From an uncultured Elusimicrobiales bacterium (GTDB lineage Bacteria > Elusimicrobiota > Elusimicrobia > Elusimicrobiales > Elusimicrobiaceae), in the NCBI GenBank assembly GCA_944324685.1, contig CALUXG010000010.1, forward strand, positions 1 to 37,683: a stretch of DNA of 37,683 bases, in the 5' to 3' direction. Below are positions 17,092 through 25,193 of the stretch, piece after piece (the stretch's first letter is position 1; each line of letters begins with the position of its first letter). The position numbers and the translations under genes are program-made. The notes beneath the pieces are model-generated. The model was given only the letters and a program-made list of their open reading frames with translations. It searched no databases and was not told the DNA's origin.

Positions 17092-17304
17092 GGTTTTATT
17101 TTACTATTTATCACAAATCAAAAACAGACCGCAAATTCACGCATCATTTTGCTATTATTTGTGTGTTTTATTTTTCAGCTCCAACTCATTTTTGCACATC
17201 TTTTTGCTTTTGTTTTTTCAAAAGCAGCGTAAATTTTAACAAAAAAAGTTTTAAGCATTTTTCCTGTTTAATTTTATTGTTCGCAATTTTATGGTCCGAA
17301 ATAT

Positions 17305-17354
17305 TATAAAAGAGGCAATTTTTTCTCACAAAGCCTCTTATAAGGCTTATTTTT
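17305..17354 (+). terminator. Terminator-like hairpin overlapping an alternative stem
   Basis: AAGCCT (17331-17336) can pair with AGGCTT (17343-17348) and is followed by ATTTTT, a small intrinsic terminator on the plus strand. The same left arm can instead pair upstream: AAGAGGC (17310-17316) with GCCTCTT (17333-17339). The two folds exclude each other, as in attenuators. No promoter that would transcribe it was identified with confidence. Confidence 0.4.
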
Positions 17355-17446
17355 GAATTTAGATTAAATTATTTTTTTATTATCAGACTCAAAATTAACA
17401 TTAAAAAACCTTATTTCTCGTCTAAGAAGACACTTTTGAACAACTT

Positions 17447-17512
17447 TTGACATATAAACACATATAATTGACATATATTGACTTATGTCAAAAAATTTTT
17501 TACTATATGTCA
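17447..17512 (+). promoter_or_regulatory. Operator cluster and promoter upstream of the 17565 gene
   Basis: TTGACATATA occurs at 17447-17456 and 17468-17477, the palindrome TTGAC-N4-GTCAA at 17478-17491 and the inverted half-site TATATGTCA at 17504-17512. A sigma70-type promoter is embedded: TTGACT (17478-17483), a 17-base spacer and TACTAT (17501-17506). The palindrome covers the -35, the expected place for repression. The sites are seen directly; their regulator is unknown. Confidence 0.6.
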
Positions 17513-17564
17513 TGCGCCTGTGCAAATCAGTGTGAATAAGCTCTGTACACGGGGAGGGAAACTA

Positions 17565-18218
17565 ATGGAAGATCCTATGGAAAAGAAAGCAAAAATACGC
17601 TTCAAATTTCGCACCGGAGAAGAATTTGAAGCTGAAGGAAATCCCGATTTCATTGAAAAACAGCGAACGGAATTTTTACTTTTAATCAACAAATACTCTT
17701 CCGCCGCCAAGCCCGCTGTACCGCAGCCCGCCGTACCTCCTTTTCGGCATGCCGAAAACGGAAACTCTTTTTCTATTTCTCAGCCTCAGTCCGCATTTTC
17801 TCAAGCTCACGCCGTCCATACGGAAACACGGCCGCCTTTTCCAACGCCCTCCGCTTCCGAAACACGGCTTTGGGAAGAAATCGTAAAAACGGCCGTTCCT
17901 TACGTCATTCTGCGCCGAAAACACCGTCTGCTTACACCGGAAACGGCAGCTTTGCTGCTTATGGCAGCCGCTAAAACGCTGTTAAACATGACAAAGGGAT
18001 ACAGCGCTTTACATTTGGCCAAGTCTTTAAGTAAATCCGGATACGGGGGGGAACGTTTAGACCGCATTTTGGCTTCCGAAATGTTGCAAGGCCGCGTAAA
18101 AGCCTACGGAAGCAAACGTTCGCGCTTCTATATGCTGTCGGACGAAGGTTTTGCCAAAGCTTATGTGCTGGCGGAAAAAATAGCCTCCGAGCGTGGATCG
18201 CTAAACGGCACATATTAA
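17565..18218 (+). CDS. Unrecognised protein with a probable C-terminal winged helix
   Basis: A 217-residue protein I do not assign to a family. Residues 1-45 form a small alpha/beta unit (KIRFKFRTGEEFEAEG, then a helix ending in EFLLLIN). Residues about 46-105 are a Pro/Ser/Gln-rich linker. Residues about 105-217 are helical and finish with a segment that looks like a winged helix (helix, helix, then a basic hairpin RVKAYGSKRSRFYMLSDEG), suggesting nucleic acid binding. The ATG at 17565 is decided by GGAGGG six bases upstream; an in-frame extension to 17478 would run through the promoter. It stands alone between two long non-coding stretches and behind an operator cluster, so autoregulation is a reasonable guess. 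Confidence 0.72.
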   Translation: MEDPMEKKAKIRFKFRTGEEFEAEGNPDFIEKQRTEFLLLINKYSSAAKPAVPQPAVPPFRHAENGNSFSISQPQSAFSQAHAVHTETRPPFPTPSASETRLWEEIVKTAVPYVILRRKHRLLTPETAALLLMAAAKTLLNMTKGYSALHLAKSLSKSGYGGERLDRILASEMLQGRVKAYGSKRSRFYMLSDEGFAKAYVLAEKIASERGSLNGTY

Positions 18219-18306
18219 ATTATTCTCACATCCCCCATTTCCGCCATACTCCAAAACGAATGTCATAATAAGCGGCCAAGAGGACAAAAAAACCTCGGAC
18301 AACCTT

Positions 18307-18399
18307 CTTCCGCCATGGGCTAAATGAGTGCCATCATAAGAGGAATTGCGCAGTCCCCTGCAGAATTTACCTTCTGCCATAGGCTAAAATGAGTGCCAT
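18307..18399. repeat. Direct repeat pair A
   Basis: Two 28-29 base copies (18307-18334 and 18371-18399) share CTTC, GCCAT, GGCTAAA and GAGTGCCAT with few changes. Their starts are 64 bases apart. Confidence 0.8.
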
Positions 18400-18468
18400 A
18401 GTGAATGGGGTACCCATCCATCTTTTGGCAATTTCTCAAAGCTCTAAACATCTCCTGTAAAAAGCCTC

Positions 18469-18493
18469 CATTGAAAGGGGCTTAGATTTTCAA
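18469..18493. terminator. Terminator-like hairpin
   Basis: A seven-base stem (18472-18478 with 18487-18493) with one G-U pair. On the minus strand it is followed by a run of U from the A5 at 18469-18473; on the plus strand by AGATTTT. It could end a transcript from the AT-rich region on either strand. Confidence 0.4.
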
Positions 18494-19265
18494 TTATCAA
18501 CTTCCTATATATAATTTCCTAGACAATTACAAAAATATACTTCATTTTATTATGTTGTTTTCATTTTTTTGAAAATCCAAAAATATGATAATTAGAATTA
18601 GATATTTTAATTTTGAAAATACTAGGCAAGCTAGGAATAGTATTAATTTTTACAAATATTCTTATAAAATAATCTGTAATAAAAACAGAAAAGTCAACAA
18701 AAAGGCCAAAAGGGGGACTATTTGTCTGGCTACAACAACTAACGATAATAAATATTATGTAAAGTAAAACGAAGAAAACAAGAAAAAATATGAGTTAATA
18801 ATCATTATAATAAAATTTTTATTTTTTATTAAATTTCAAATATTTTTCTATATAAAATATCAAGTAATATTATATTTTTATAAGTAGCAAATGAAATATC
18901 TTTTTTTACAAAAAAATACATCTAGGTATTTCTAAAATCCAAGTAATAAAAATCTTAAAATTTACTTTATATTTTCATATGACCTTGTTTATAAAACTAC
19001 AACTATTTTTAATAAAACAAAAATTAGGCTAATTTTGATAAAAACAAAAACAGACATTGTTTTGAAAATGCCTTAAAACAAAAATGGGGTATATAGGATA
19101 TGGGGATTTTCGTTATAGGGCATTTTAAGCAATCAAAATTAATGATAAATTTGCATAAATTATTTTTTGTACACCTTTTTCATCCCTTCTCCGTCCAAAT
19201 TCTGCTTATTGTTACAAAATAACTACGGCTGTATCACTCAAGCTTTCTGACGGCTCCTTTACATT

Positions 19266-19357
19266 GCCTCAGAGAGCGAGATAACGGCCGATTTGGAGAT
19301 TAATAAATACAGACCCTCCTCTCTCTTTATTCTGCCTCAGAAAGCGCTGATAACGCC
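19266..19357. repeat. Direct repeat pair B
   Basis: Two copies (19266-19288 and 19334-19357) share GCCTCAGA, AGCG and GATAACG with single-base changes. Their starts are 68 bases apart, close to the spacing of pair A. Confidence 0.7.
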
Positions 19358-19444
19358 GTTATACCAACAAGTTTTAGATATATAGACCTTTTGCAGTTCT
19401 GCATGCAGCAATAAAAATAAAACCAAAAGTATGTTATAAATACT

Positions 19445-19479
19445 CTGCCGTTTCTGCCGTTTCTGCCGTTTCTGCCGTT
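19445..19479. repeat. Tandem nine-base repeat (CTGCCGTTT)4
   Basis: Four head-to-tail copies of CTGCCGTTT, the last ending in TTA. The core CTGCCGTTA also occurs twice at 7325-7333 and 7361-7369. Confidence 0.85.
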
Positions 19480-19677
19480 ATTATTTTTATACCGTCAATT
19501 AACCAAAAAAAAGGGAGGGGAAAAGATATAAAGATATCCTCCAGAGAAAACAAATTTTACGATTTCCGCCACATAATCATTGGGCGTTGTTCAGAAGGAA
19601 AGTATAAGACGGCAACAAATATGCCCCCCTTTTAAGGATTTTCTATGGGGTATTATGTTAGGGGGAATATTTAATGT

Positions 19678-19707
19678 AAAAAAACCGGCCCCCAAAAAGG
19701 GGGCCGG
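19678..19707 (-). terminator. groEL terminator
   Basis: A perfect nine-base GC stem (CCGGCCCCC/GGGGGCCGG) with an A5 loop, followed on the minus strand by U7 from 19684-19678. It lies 21 bases after the groEL stop. Confidence 0.93.
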
Positions 19708-19727
19708 CTATGAGCGTAACGGCTAAA

Positions 19728-21362
19728 TTACATCATGCCGCCCATTCCCCCCATTCCGCCCATCGCGGGATTGTGGGCCTGCTCCTTTTCCGGAGCATCT
19801 GCAACCAGTGCTTCGGTCAACAGCACCGTGGCAGCAATAGAAGCGGCATTTTCCAAGGCGGTGCGAACCACTTTAGCGGGATCCACCACGCCGGCCTTAA
19901 TCAAATCACCGTATTGGCCTGTTTCAGCGTCAAAGCCATCAGACTGGCCTTTCATGGACAAGACTTTGTCCACCACCACGGCACCGTCCAAACCCGCGTT
20001 AACGGCAATTTGGCGCAGCGGAGCCGTCAAGGCTTTGCGTACGATGGCAATACCGGTCTTCACGTCTTCATTGTCGGCTTTAATGCCGTCCAACGCTTTC
20101 TGGCAGCGGGCCAAAGCCACACCGCCGCCGGCCACAAGACCTTCTTCCACGCCGGCTTTGGTGGCGTTTTTGGCGTCTTCCACTTTGGCTTTTTTGGCCT
20201 TCATTTCCGTTTCGGTCGCCGCACCGACGCTGATGACGGCTACGCCGCCGGAAAGTTTGGCCAAACGTTCCTGTAATTTTTCTTTATCGTAATCGCTGGT
20301 GGAATTTTCAATTTGTTTGCGAATTTGCTCGGCACGCTGGGATATGGCCGTTTTATCTCCTTTTCCGCTGACGATGGTGGTGTTTTCTTTATCCACTACG
20401 ATGCGGTCGGCCTGGCCGAGCATGGCAATTTCGGCTTTGTCCAGTTTCATGCCGCGCTCTTCGCTGATGACTTCGCCGCCCGTCAGGGTCGCGATGTCTT
20501 GCAGCATTTCTTTGCGTCTATCGCCAAAGCCCGGAGCCTTGACCGCACAGCCTTTAAGCGTACCGCGCAATTTATTGACCACCAAAGTAGCCAACGCTTC
20601 ACCGTCAACGTCTTCGGCAATAATGACAAACGGGCGGCCGCTCTGTACGATTTTTTCCAAAATCGGCAGCAGATCATTCATGGAAGAAATCTTTTTGTCG
20701 GTAATAATGAGGTAGGCGTTTTCCAATACGCATTCCATTCTGTCCGGATCCGTTACAAAATACGGCGAAATATAGCCGCGGTCAAACTGCATTCCTTCCA
20801 CCACGTCCAGTTTGGTTTCGGCGCTTTTTCCTTCTTCTACCGTAATGACTCCTTCATGCCCCACCTTTTCCATCGCCTCGGCAATCAGTTCCCCGATGAC
20901 GCGGTCATTGGAAGAAATGGTCGCAATTTGGGCTTTTTCTTCTTTGGTTTTGACGGGTTTTTGCATTTTGGCCAGCTCGCCTTTTACCGTTTCCACGGCC
21001 TGCTCAATGCCTTTTTTTACCAAAGTTGGATTGGCGCCGGCAGTAATATTTTTAATTCCTTCGCGCAAGAGCGCATCGGCCAAGACGGTAGCCGTCGTCG
21101 TACCGTCCCCCGCGACGTCATTGGTTTTGGCGGCCACTTCTCGGATAAGCTGCGCACCCATATTTTCAAATTTATCTTCCAATTCAATATCTTTGGCGAT
21201 GGTAACACCGTCGTCAATAATCAGCGGAGAACCAAATTTTTTCTCCAGCACGACGCTGCGGCCCTTAGGGCCCAAAGTAACTTTGACGGCATTGGCCACT
21301 TTTTCAATGCCGGCTTTCATTTTGGCGCGTGATTCATCACCGAAAACAATTTGTTTTGCCAT
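19728..21362 (-). CDS. groL: Chaperonin GroEL
   Basis: A 544-residue 60-kDa chaperonin of normal length. It begins [20 protein letters not shown], contains the ATP-site segment [12 protein letters not shown], the catalytic-region [13 protein letters not shown] with its Asp, and [20 protein letters not shown], and it ends in the typical GGM repeat tail. With GroES it folds cytosolic proteins in an ATP-driven cage. AAGGAG lies ten bases before the ATG. It is 22 bases after groES in one operon controlled by the promoter and CIRCE at 21730-21783. The C-terminal A-H-N-P-A linker before the GGM tail is unremarkable. Confidence 0.99.
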   Translation of the reverse strand: MAKQIVFGDESRAKMKAGIEKVANAVKVTLGPKGRSVVLEKKFGSPLIIDDGVTIAKDIELEDKFENMGAQLIREVAAKTNDVAGDGTTTATVLADALLREGIKNITAGANPTLVKKGIEQAVETVKGELAKMQKPVKTKEEKAQIATISSNDRVIGELIAEAMEKVGHEGVITVEEGKSAETKLDVVEGMQFDRGYISPYFVTDPDRMECVLENAYLIITDKKISSMNDLLPILEKIVQSGRPFVIIAEDVDGEALATLVVNKLRGTLKGCAVKAPGFGDRRKEMLQDIATLTGGEVISEERGMKLDKAEIAMLGQADRIVVDKENTTIVSGKGDKTAISQRAEQIRKQIENSTSDYDKEKLQERLAKLSGGVAVISVGAATETEMKAKKAKVEDAKNATKAGVEEGLVAGGGVALARCQKALDGIKADNEDVKTGIAIVRKALTAPLRQIAVNAGLDGAVVVDKVLSMKGQSDGFDAETGQYGDLIKAGVVDPAKVVRTALENAASIAATVLLTEALVADAPEKEQAHNPAMGGMGGMGGMM

Positions 21363-21384
21363 AAAAATTCATCTCCTTAAATAT

Positions 21385-21678
21385 TTACCCTAAAATACCC
21401 AGAATTTCATCTTGGTGAATGATCAAATACGTTTCATCATCCAGTTTGATTTCCGTACCGGAATATTTGCCATAAAGGACTTTGTCTCCTTTTTTGACGT
21501 CCATCGGCATACGATTCCCCTTGTCGTCGAGTTTACCCGGGCCGGCGGCCAACACTTCCCCCTCCATGGGTTTTTCTTTGGCGGTATCGGGAATAATAAT
21601 GCCGCCTTTCATAGTTTCTCGCTCAATGGGTTTAACAATTAATCTGTCGCCCAAGGGCTTAATCTTAACATCGCTCAT
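21385..21678 (-). CDS. groS: Co-chaperonin GroES
   Basis: A 97-residue co-chaperonin of normal length that caps the GroEL cage. The start ([15 protein letters not shown]), the mobile loop region ([18 protein letters not shown]) and the end ([19 protein letters not shown] ... DEILGIL) match the family throughout. AAGGAG lies nine bases before the ATG. It is the first gene of the groESL operon. Confidence 0.99.
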   Translation of the reverse strand: MSDVKIKPLGDRLIVKPIERETMKGGIIIPDTAKEKPMEGEVLAAGPGKLDDKGNRMPMDVKKGDKVLYGKYSGTEIKLDDETYLIIHQDEILGILG

Positions 21679-21729
21679 AATCAGCCACTCCTTATATAAG
21701 ATTTAGATTTTTTCCGCCGGAATAATAAA

Positions 21730-21756
21730 TTAGCACTCCTGCGGCCTTAATGCTAA
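21730..21756 (-). promoter_or_regulatory. CIRCE-like operator (HrcA site)
   Basis: TTAGCACTC, nine bases, then TAATGCTAA. The left arm matches the CIRCE consensus fully; the right arm differs at two of nine positions from GAGTGCTAA. It overlaps the -10 box of the groESL promoter, the expected position for repression by HrcA. No hrcA gene is in the window. Confidence 0.85.
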
Positions 21757-21783
21757 TTTAGCATAAAAAAAGATAATTGTCAA
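21755..21783 (-). promoter_or_regulatory. groESL promoter
   Basis: On the minus strand TTGACA (21783-21778), a 17-base spacer and TAAATT (21760-21755). The -35 and the spacing are consensus. Confidence 0.8.
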
Positions 21784-21892
21784 TAGTCTACTTTGATTGC
21801 TAAAAAAGAATGTATGGAAAGGACGAGCGGAGAAATATTTTTCTGAGAGAGAAGCACCCGTTTTTCCCCCTCTTTTAGGCGGCAGTATTTAT

Positions 21893-21921
21893 AAAATAAA
21901 AACGGGATTTCTCCCGTTTTT
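21893..21921 (-). terminator. Terminator of the kinase-phosphatase operon
   Basis: A nine-base stem, AAAACGGGA/TCCCGTTTT (21899-21907 with 21912-21920), has a four-base loop and is followed on the minus strand by a T-rich stretch. It overlaps the end of the phosphatase stop codon region. Confidence 0.75.
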
Positions 21922-22747
21922 AAGAAGAACGCGAAAAAAGGTTTCGCACGCGCTGGCCAAAGCTTACTTTTTGGGGCTGCATAATTTTAATGACTACGGC
22001 AGAAATATTATCTTGTCCGTCGCGTTCATTGGAAACACGCACCAAATGTTTGCAAAGTTTGACGATAGGCAAATCTTTTTCTTTGCTTAAAATATCGGCG
22101 ATGGCCTGCTCGGTAAGTCCTTTATACAAGCCGTCTGAACACAGCACCAATACGTCTCCGGCTTTTATGGGGAATTTTAAGAGGTCAAATTCTATATTTT
22201 TCTTAATGCCCATGGCGCGTGTCAGCACATTTTGGATTTTGCTTTTGTCGGCGTCGGCTTTAGACAAAAGCCCCCTGCGCACATGTTCCATGGCCAAAGA
22301 ATGATCCGTAGTAATTTGTATAATTTTACCTTCACGGTATAAATAAATACGCGAATCGCCCACATGTACGGCAATGGCGCAATCCTTATCAAACAATACG
22401 CCTGTCAGCGTCGTACCCATCATTTTATATACATCGGAAGATTGCGCCGTTGAATAAATGGCCGCGTTGGCTAAATTTGCCGCCATCAGCAGCTTACGTT
22501 CCGTCGGGGCCAGTTTGGGCAAAAAAGTTTCCGGTATTTGCATGGAACCGGAATTGATTTTGCGTATGGTTTCAGCCAATACGGAAACTGCTATGCTGCT
22601 GGCAATTTCTCCGGCGCTGTGTCCGCCCATGCCGTCAGCCACGACACCAAGCCCCAAATCGGAGGAAATTAAAACATTATCCTCGTTTTTTTCCCGTATT
22701 TTCCCTATATCCGTAACGGCGGCAAATTCAATATCAAAGGTACTCAT
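21920..22747 (-). CDS. PP2C-family Ser/Thr protein phosphatase
   Basis: A 275-residue metal-dependent phosphatase. Conserved motifs are VTDIGKIREKNEDN (with the N-terminal metal Glu/Asp), VADGMGGHSAG (metal Asp 38), CSDGLYKGL and RDGQDNISAVVI near the end. No membrane segment is seen, so it is cytoplasmic. The C-terminal tail is basic and short. Its ATG overlaps the stop of the kinase gene by four bases (ATGA), so kinase and phosphatase are translated together. AGAGG lies four to five bases before the ATG. It probably removes phosphates placed by that kinase. Confidence 0.95.
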   Translation of the reverse strand: MSTFDIEFAAVTDIGKIREKNEDNVLISSDLGLGVVADGMGGHSAGEIASSIAVSVLAETIRKINSGSMQIPETFLPKLAPTERKLLMAANLANAAIYSTAQSSDVYKMMGTTLTGVLFDKDCAIAVHVGDSRIYLYREGKIIQITTDHSLAMEHVRRGLLSKADADKSKIQNVLTRAMGIKKNIEFDLLKFPIKAGDVLVLCSDGLYKGLTEQAIADILSKEKDLPIVKLCKHLVRVSNERDGQDNISAVVIKIMQPQKVSFGQRVRNLFSRSS

Positions 22748-25053
22748 AAATCCTCTTTAAATAGAATTCCCCCCATACAATTCAAACCCGCCATAAGAAA
22801 CAATACGATAACCAGGAAAGGATAGGCGTTGTTATTGCGGGCGTTACGGTTAAAGTTATATATGGGAAAGCTTATCGCATAATCCCAAGCCCTAAAAGAC
22901 AGGCGGGCCTTGCCGTTCATATAATACACGCTTAACAGTTCTACCAGTATCGGACGCGCGTCTTCAGGTATCAATGCGCCCGCATAGCGGTCAATCCATT
23001 CATTCAGCGTTTTTTGTTTTTCCTCGGGCGACATATAATTGATGGCCTTTGTAGCGGCAAAACCGGACATCATATTGCGCGCGGAAACCGTCAAAAACAT
23101 TTCGTTTTCTAAGGCTTTTTTCTGTTCAGACGTAGGCTCGGGCATAGGAATAACCTCCGCCAGAGTCATCGTGGTGGTATAAAGATTATGGACCATGCCG
23201 GATATGTTATAAAAATAAAAGCATCCTACACTGGCCAGCAGACACACCGTTGGCAAAATCATGCTGTGTTCCGACGTGGAGATTAAGTAGTAAATAGCCA
23301 TAATGGCAAATAATACGGCACAGGCAAGAAGAATTTTGACAAAGGCAGCGTCCAAATTCGGAGGAATGCTCAGCACTGAAGCCTTGTAAGCCAAAACGCC
23401 GCACAGCAAAATCAAAGACGTACCCAAAATACGCTCCGGCCAAGTCCGGTTAAAACGGAATAAAATGGACATCACCCATGCTATGGCCAAGGCCAAATAA
23501 CACAAATAATATTCCGAAGAGAATAAATAAGAGCTTATTTGCTCCGCGCCAAAAGTAACGTCCGGCGTAAACAGCCCCGCCAAATAAGATACGAAAGAAA
23601 ATGCCATCAATAAAATACTATTTTTAGAATACACACGGACAAACGAGATGGCAAAAATGGCAACCAGCGCCACTACGGCCAATAGACTGTACAGCAGCTG
23701 CCCCTGAGCCATTTGACCCGAAATCACAGGCGAAAACAGCGCATACAAGAAACTAGACGTATCCGAAACATATGTGGAGCATATTTTGCCTAACGAAAAG
23801 AATACATACCCGCAGGCCAGCGTAAACGCCAAAAACAGTGGCAACAGCAATATCAGCTGAACCAGTTTTTGAGCTTGGCGGCGCATATTAATGGCAGCTA
23901 AAGCCGAAGAAACGCTGGGAACGGTTGTTTGTTTTACTTCTTTTGGAGGCACCAACTCTTGCGTCGGAGCCAAAGGAGGAGCCGACTTGGGAGGTTTATT
24001 GCCGGAATCGGCGCTTAACTCATCCAGCTGCGGTATTTGAGTAGGGGTCTTAGGCCCCGGTTTTGTAAAACGAGACGATATGGCGCGATAGACGTCCTCC
24101 CCGCGCATTTTCCGAATAGAATCCGTGGAATGTTTTTCCTCTTTGGCTATTTTGAGTGAGCTTTCTATACCCAAGTTAACGGTGGCACGTCCGTGCATCG
24201 TCTGCACGCGCAGCTGTTCCTCGGCGCGCATTTTATTAAAGTAGGTATAAACCTCTTTGGCGGTCTGAAAACGTTCGTCAGGATTTTTGCTCATCAATTT
24301 TTGTATGGCCAAAGACAGCCAGCCGGGCAAATCCGTCCGGAGCTTGGACGGATCGGGTACGGGTTCATTGATGTGTTTTTGAATGATTTCAATGGTATTC
24401 TTGCCATTGTAGGGGAAATGCCCCGTCAGCACGTAATACATACTCGCGCCGACGGAATACAAATCGGAACGCGTGTCAATATCTTTGCCCAATGCTTGTT
24501 CCGGAGCAATAAAATACGCGGTCCCCGCCAATTCGGTGGTTTTGGTGGAACCTTTTTCCTTGTCCACTTTTTTAGCTATACCAAAATCCACGATTTTCGG
24601 CCGGCCTTCCGGCGTAATCAAAATATTGGACGGTTTAATATCGCGGTGTATAATGCCTTTTTCATGGGCGACGGAAAGTCCTTTCAGTACGCCGTCAAAA
24701 AGATCCAGCACGCGCCCGATAGGCAGCACGCGTTCTTTTTTCAGCATGGCGGAAAGCGTTTGCCCTTCCACAAAGGACATGACGATAAAATAGTAACCCT
24801 GTTCTTTGCCTACATTGTATACGTTGACAATATTAGGATGATCCAGCTCCGCAATAGCACGCGCTTCCGTCAAAAAGAGTGTAACGGCTTTTTTGTCATT
24901 GGCCAAAGCGGGGCTTAAAATTTTGACGCAAACGATGCGGTTAAGCGCTTTATGACGCGCTTTGAATACGGCGCCCATTCCTCCTTCCGCCACTTTTGTC
25001 AAAATCTCACAGCCGGAAATTTCTTTACCTATCAGCGATTGACCGTCCAGCAT
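22744..25053 (-). CDS. PknB-type Ser/Thr protein kinase with polytopic C-terminus
   Basis: A 769-residue protein. Residues about 13-275 are a complete Hanks-type kinase: Gly-rich loop VAEGGMGAVF, Lys 44, HRDIKPSN (136-143), DFG (156-158) and APE (183-185), so it should be active. A Lys/Pro-rich linker follows (about 280-390). Residues about 395-620 contain roughly seven hydrophobic helices, then an external helical loop (about 625-740) and a last helix (about 743-762). This differs from the usual PknB plan of one helix plus PASTA repeats. AGGGG lies six bases before the ATG. It forms an operon with the PP2C gene. The signal sensed by the membrane part is unknown. Confidence 0.95.
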   Translation of the reverse strand: MLDGQSLIGKEISGCEILTKVAEGGMGAVFKARHKALNRIVCVKILSPALANDKKAVTLFLTEARAIAELDHPNIVNVYNVGKEQGYYFIVMSFVEGQTLSAMLKKERVLPIGRVLDLFDGVLKGLSVAHEKGIIHRDIKPSNILITPEGRPKIVDFGIAKKVDKEKGSTKTTELAGTAYFIAPEQALGKDIDTRSDLYSVGASMYYVLTGHFPYNGKNTIEIIQKHINEPVPDPSKLRTDLPGWLSLAIQKLMSKNPDERFQTAKEVYTYFNKMRAEEQLRVQTMHGRATVNLGIESSLKIAKEEKHSTDSIRKMRGEDVYRAISSRFTKPGPKTPTQIPQLDELSADSGNKPPKSAPPLAPTQELVPPKEVKQTTVPSVSSALAAINMRRQAQKLVQLILLLPLFLAFTLACGYVFFSLGKICSTYVSDTSSFLYALFSPVISGQMAQGQLLYSLLAVVALVAIFAISFVRVYSKNSILLMAFSFVSYLAGLFTPDVTFGAEQISSYLFSSEYYLCYLALAIAWVMSILFRFNRTWPERILGTSLILLCGVLAYKASVLSIPPNLDAAFVKILLACAVLFAIMAIYYLISTSEHSMILPTVCLLASVGCFYFYNISGMVHNLYTTTMTLAEVIPMPEPTSEQKKALENEMFLTVSARNMMSGFAATKAINYMSPEEKQKTLNEWIDRYAGALIPEDARPILVELLSVYYMNGKARLSFRAWDYAISFPIYNFNRNARNNNAYPFLVIVLFLMAGLNCMGGILFKEDL

Positions 25054-25084
25054 AGCGCACCCCTAAATAAAAAGTGATATATGT

Positions 25085-25090
25085 ATTATA
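25085..25090 (-). promoter_or_regulatory. -10 box of the kinase operon
   Basis: TATAAT on the minus strand, 31 bases upstream of the kinase ATG. No clear -35 was found. Confidence 0.45.
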
Positions 25091-25100
25091 CAAAAACTGC

Positions 25101-25130
25101 TTGCATTTGCCGCGTAGAAACCGTTACAAT
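25101..25130 (+). promoter_or_regulatory. Candidate promoter of the PC4-like gene
   Basis: TTGCAT (25101-25106), an 18-base spacer and TACAAT (25125-25130). It would give a leader of about 55 bases before the ATG at 25194. Confidence 0.4.
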
Positions 25131-25193
25131 AGTATGCGGGCTTTTTTATCATAGCATATTTTTTCTTAGTATACAGCCGCAAAGGAGGAATTT

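Larger units (their letters stand above)
17092..17564. other. 473-base AT-rich intergenic region with hairpins and operators
   Basis: No gene is supported. The region is strongly AT-rich. It holds, from left to right, overlapping alternative hairpins (17305-17354), a cluster of TTGACATA-like sites (17447-17512) and a promoter and ribosome binding site for the gene at 17565. Confidence 0.8.
18219..19727. other. 1.5-kb AT-rich region without a convincing gene
   Basis: Between convergent genes. The middle part (about 18480-19180) is extremely AT-rich. The only frame of note, 18585-18767, is a Lys/Asn/Ile-rich 60-residue peptide with no ribosome binding site and composition explained by base content. 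The flanks hold two pairs of imperfect direct repeats, a tandem nine-base repeat, a terminator-like hairpin near 18472 and the groEL terminator at the right end. No tRNA or known RNA was recognised. Confidence 0.75.

Noticed and set aside
18262-18300. Hairpin GAGG/CCTC after the 17565 gene as its terminator
   Set aside because: The stem is only four base pairs and no U-run follows on the plus strand.
18585-18767. 60-residue frame in the AT-rich island
   Set aside because: Lys/Asn/Ile-rich as expected from base content, no ribosome binding site and no recognisable pattern.
18480-19180. Possible replication origin because of high AT and repeats
   Set aside because: No DnaA-box cluster was seen and no dnaA, dnaN or parAB gene is nearby.
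20313-21332. Plus-strand frame of 339 residues opposite groEL
   Set aside because: It is fully antisense to a highly conserved chaperonin gene.
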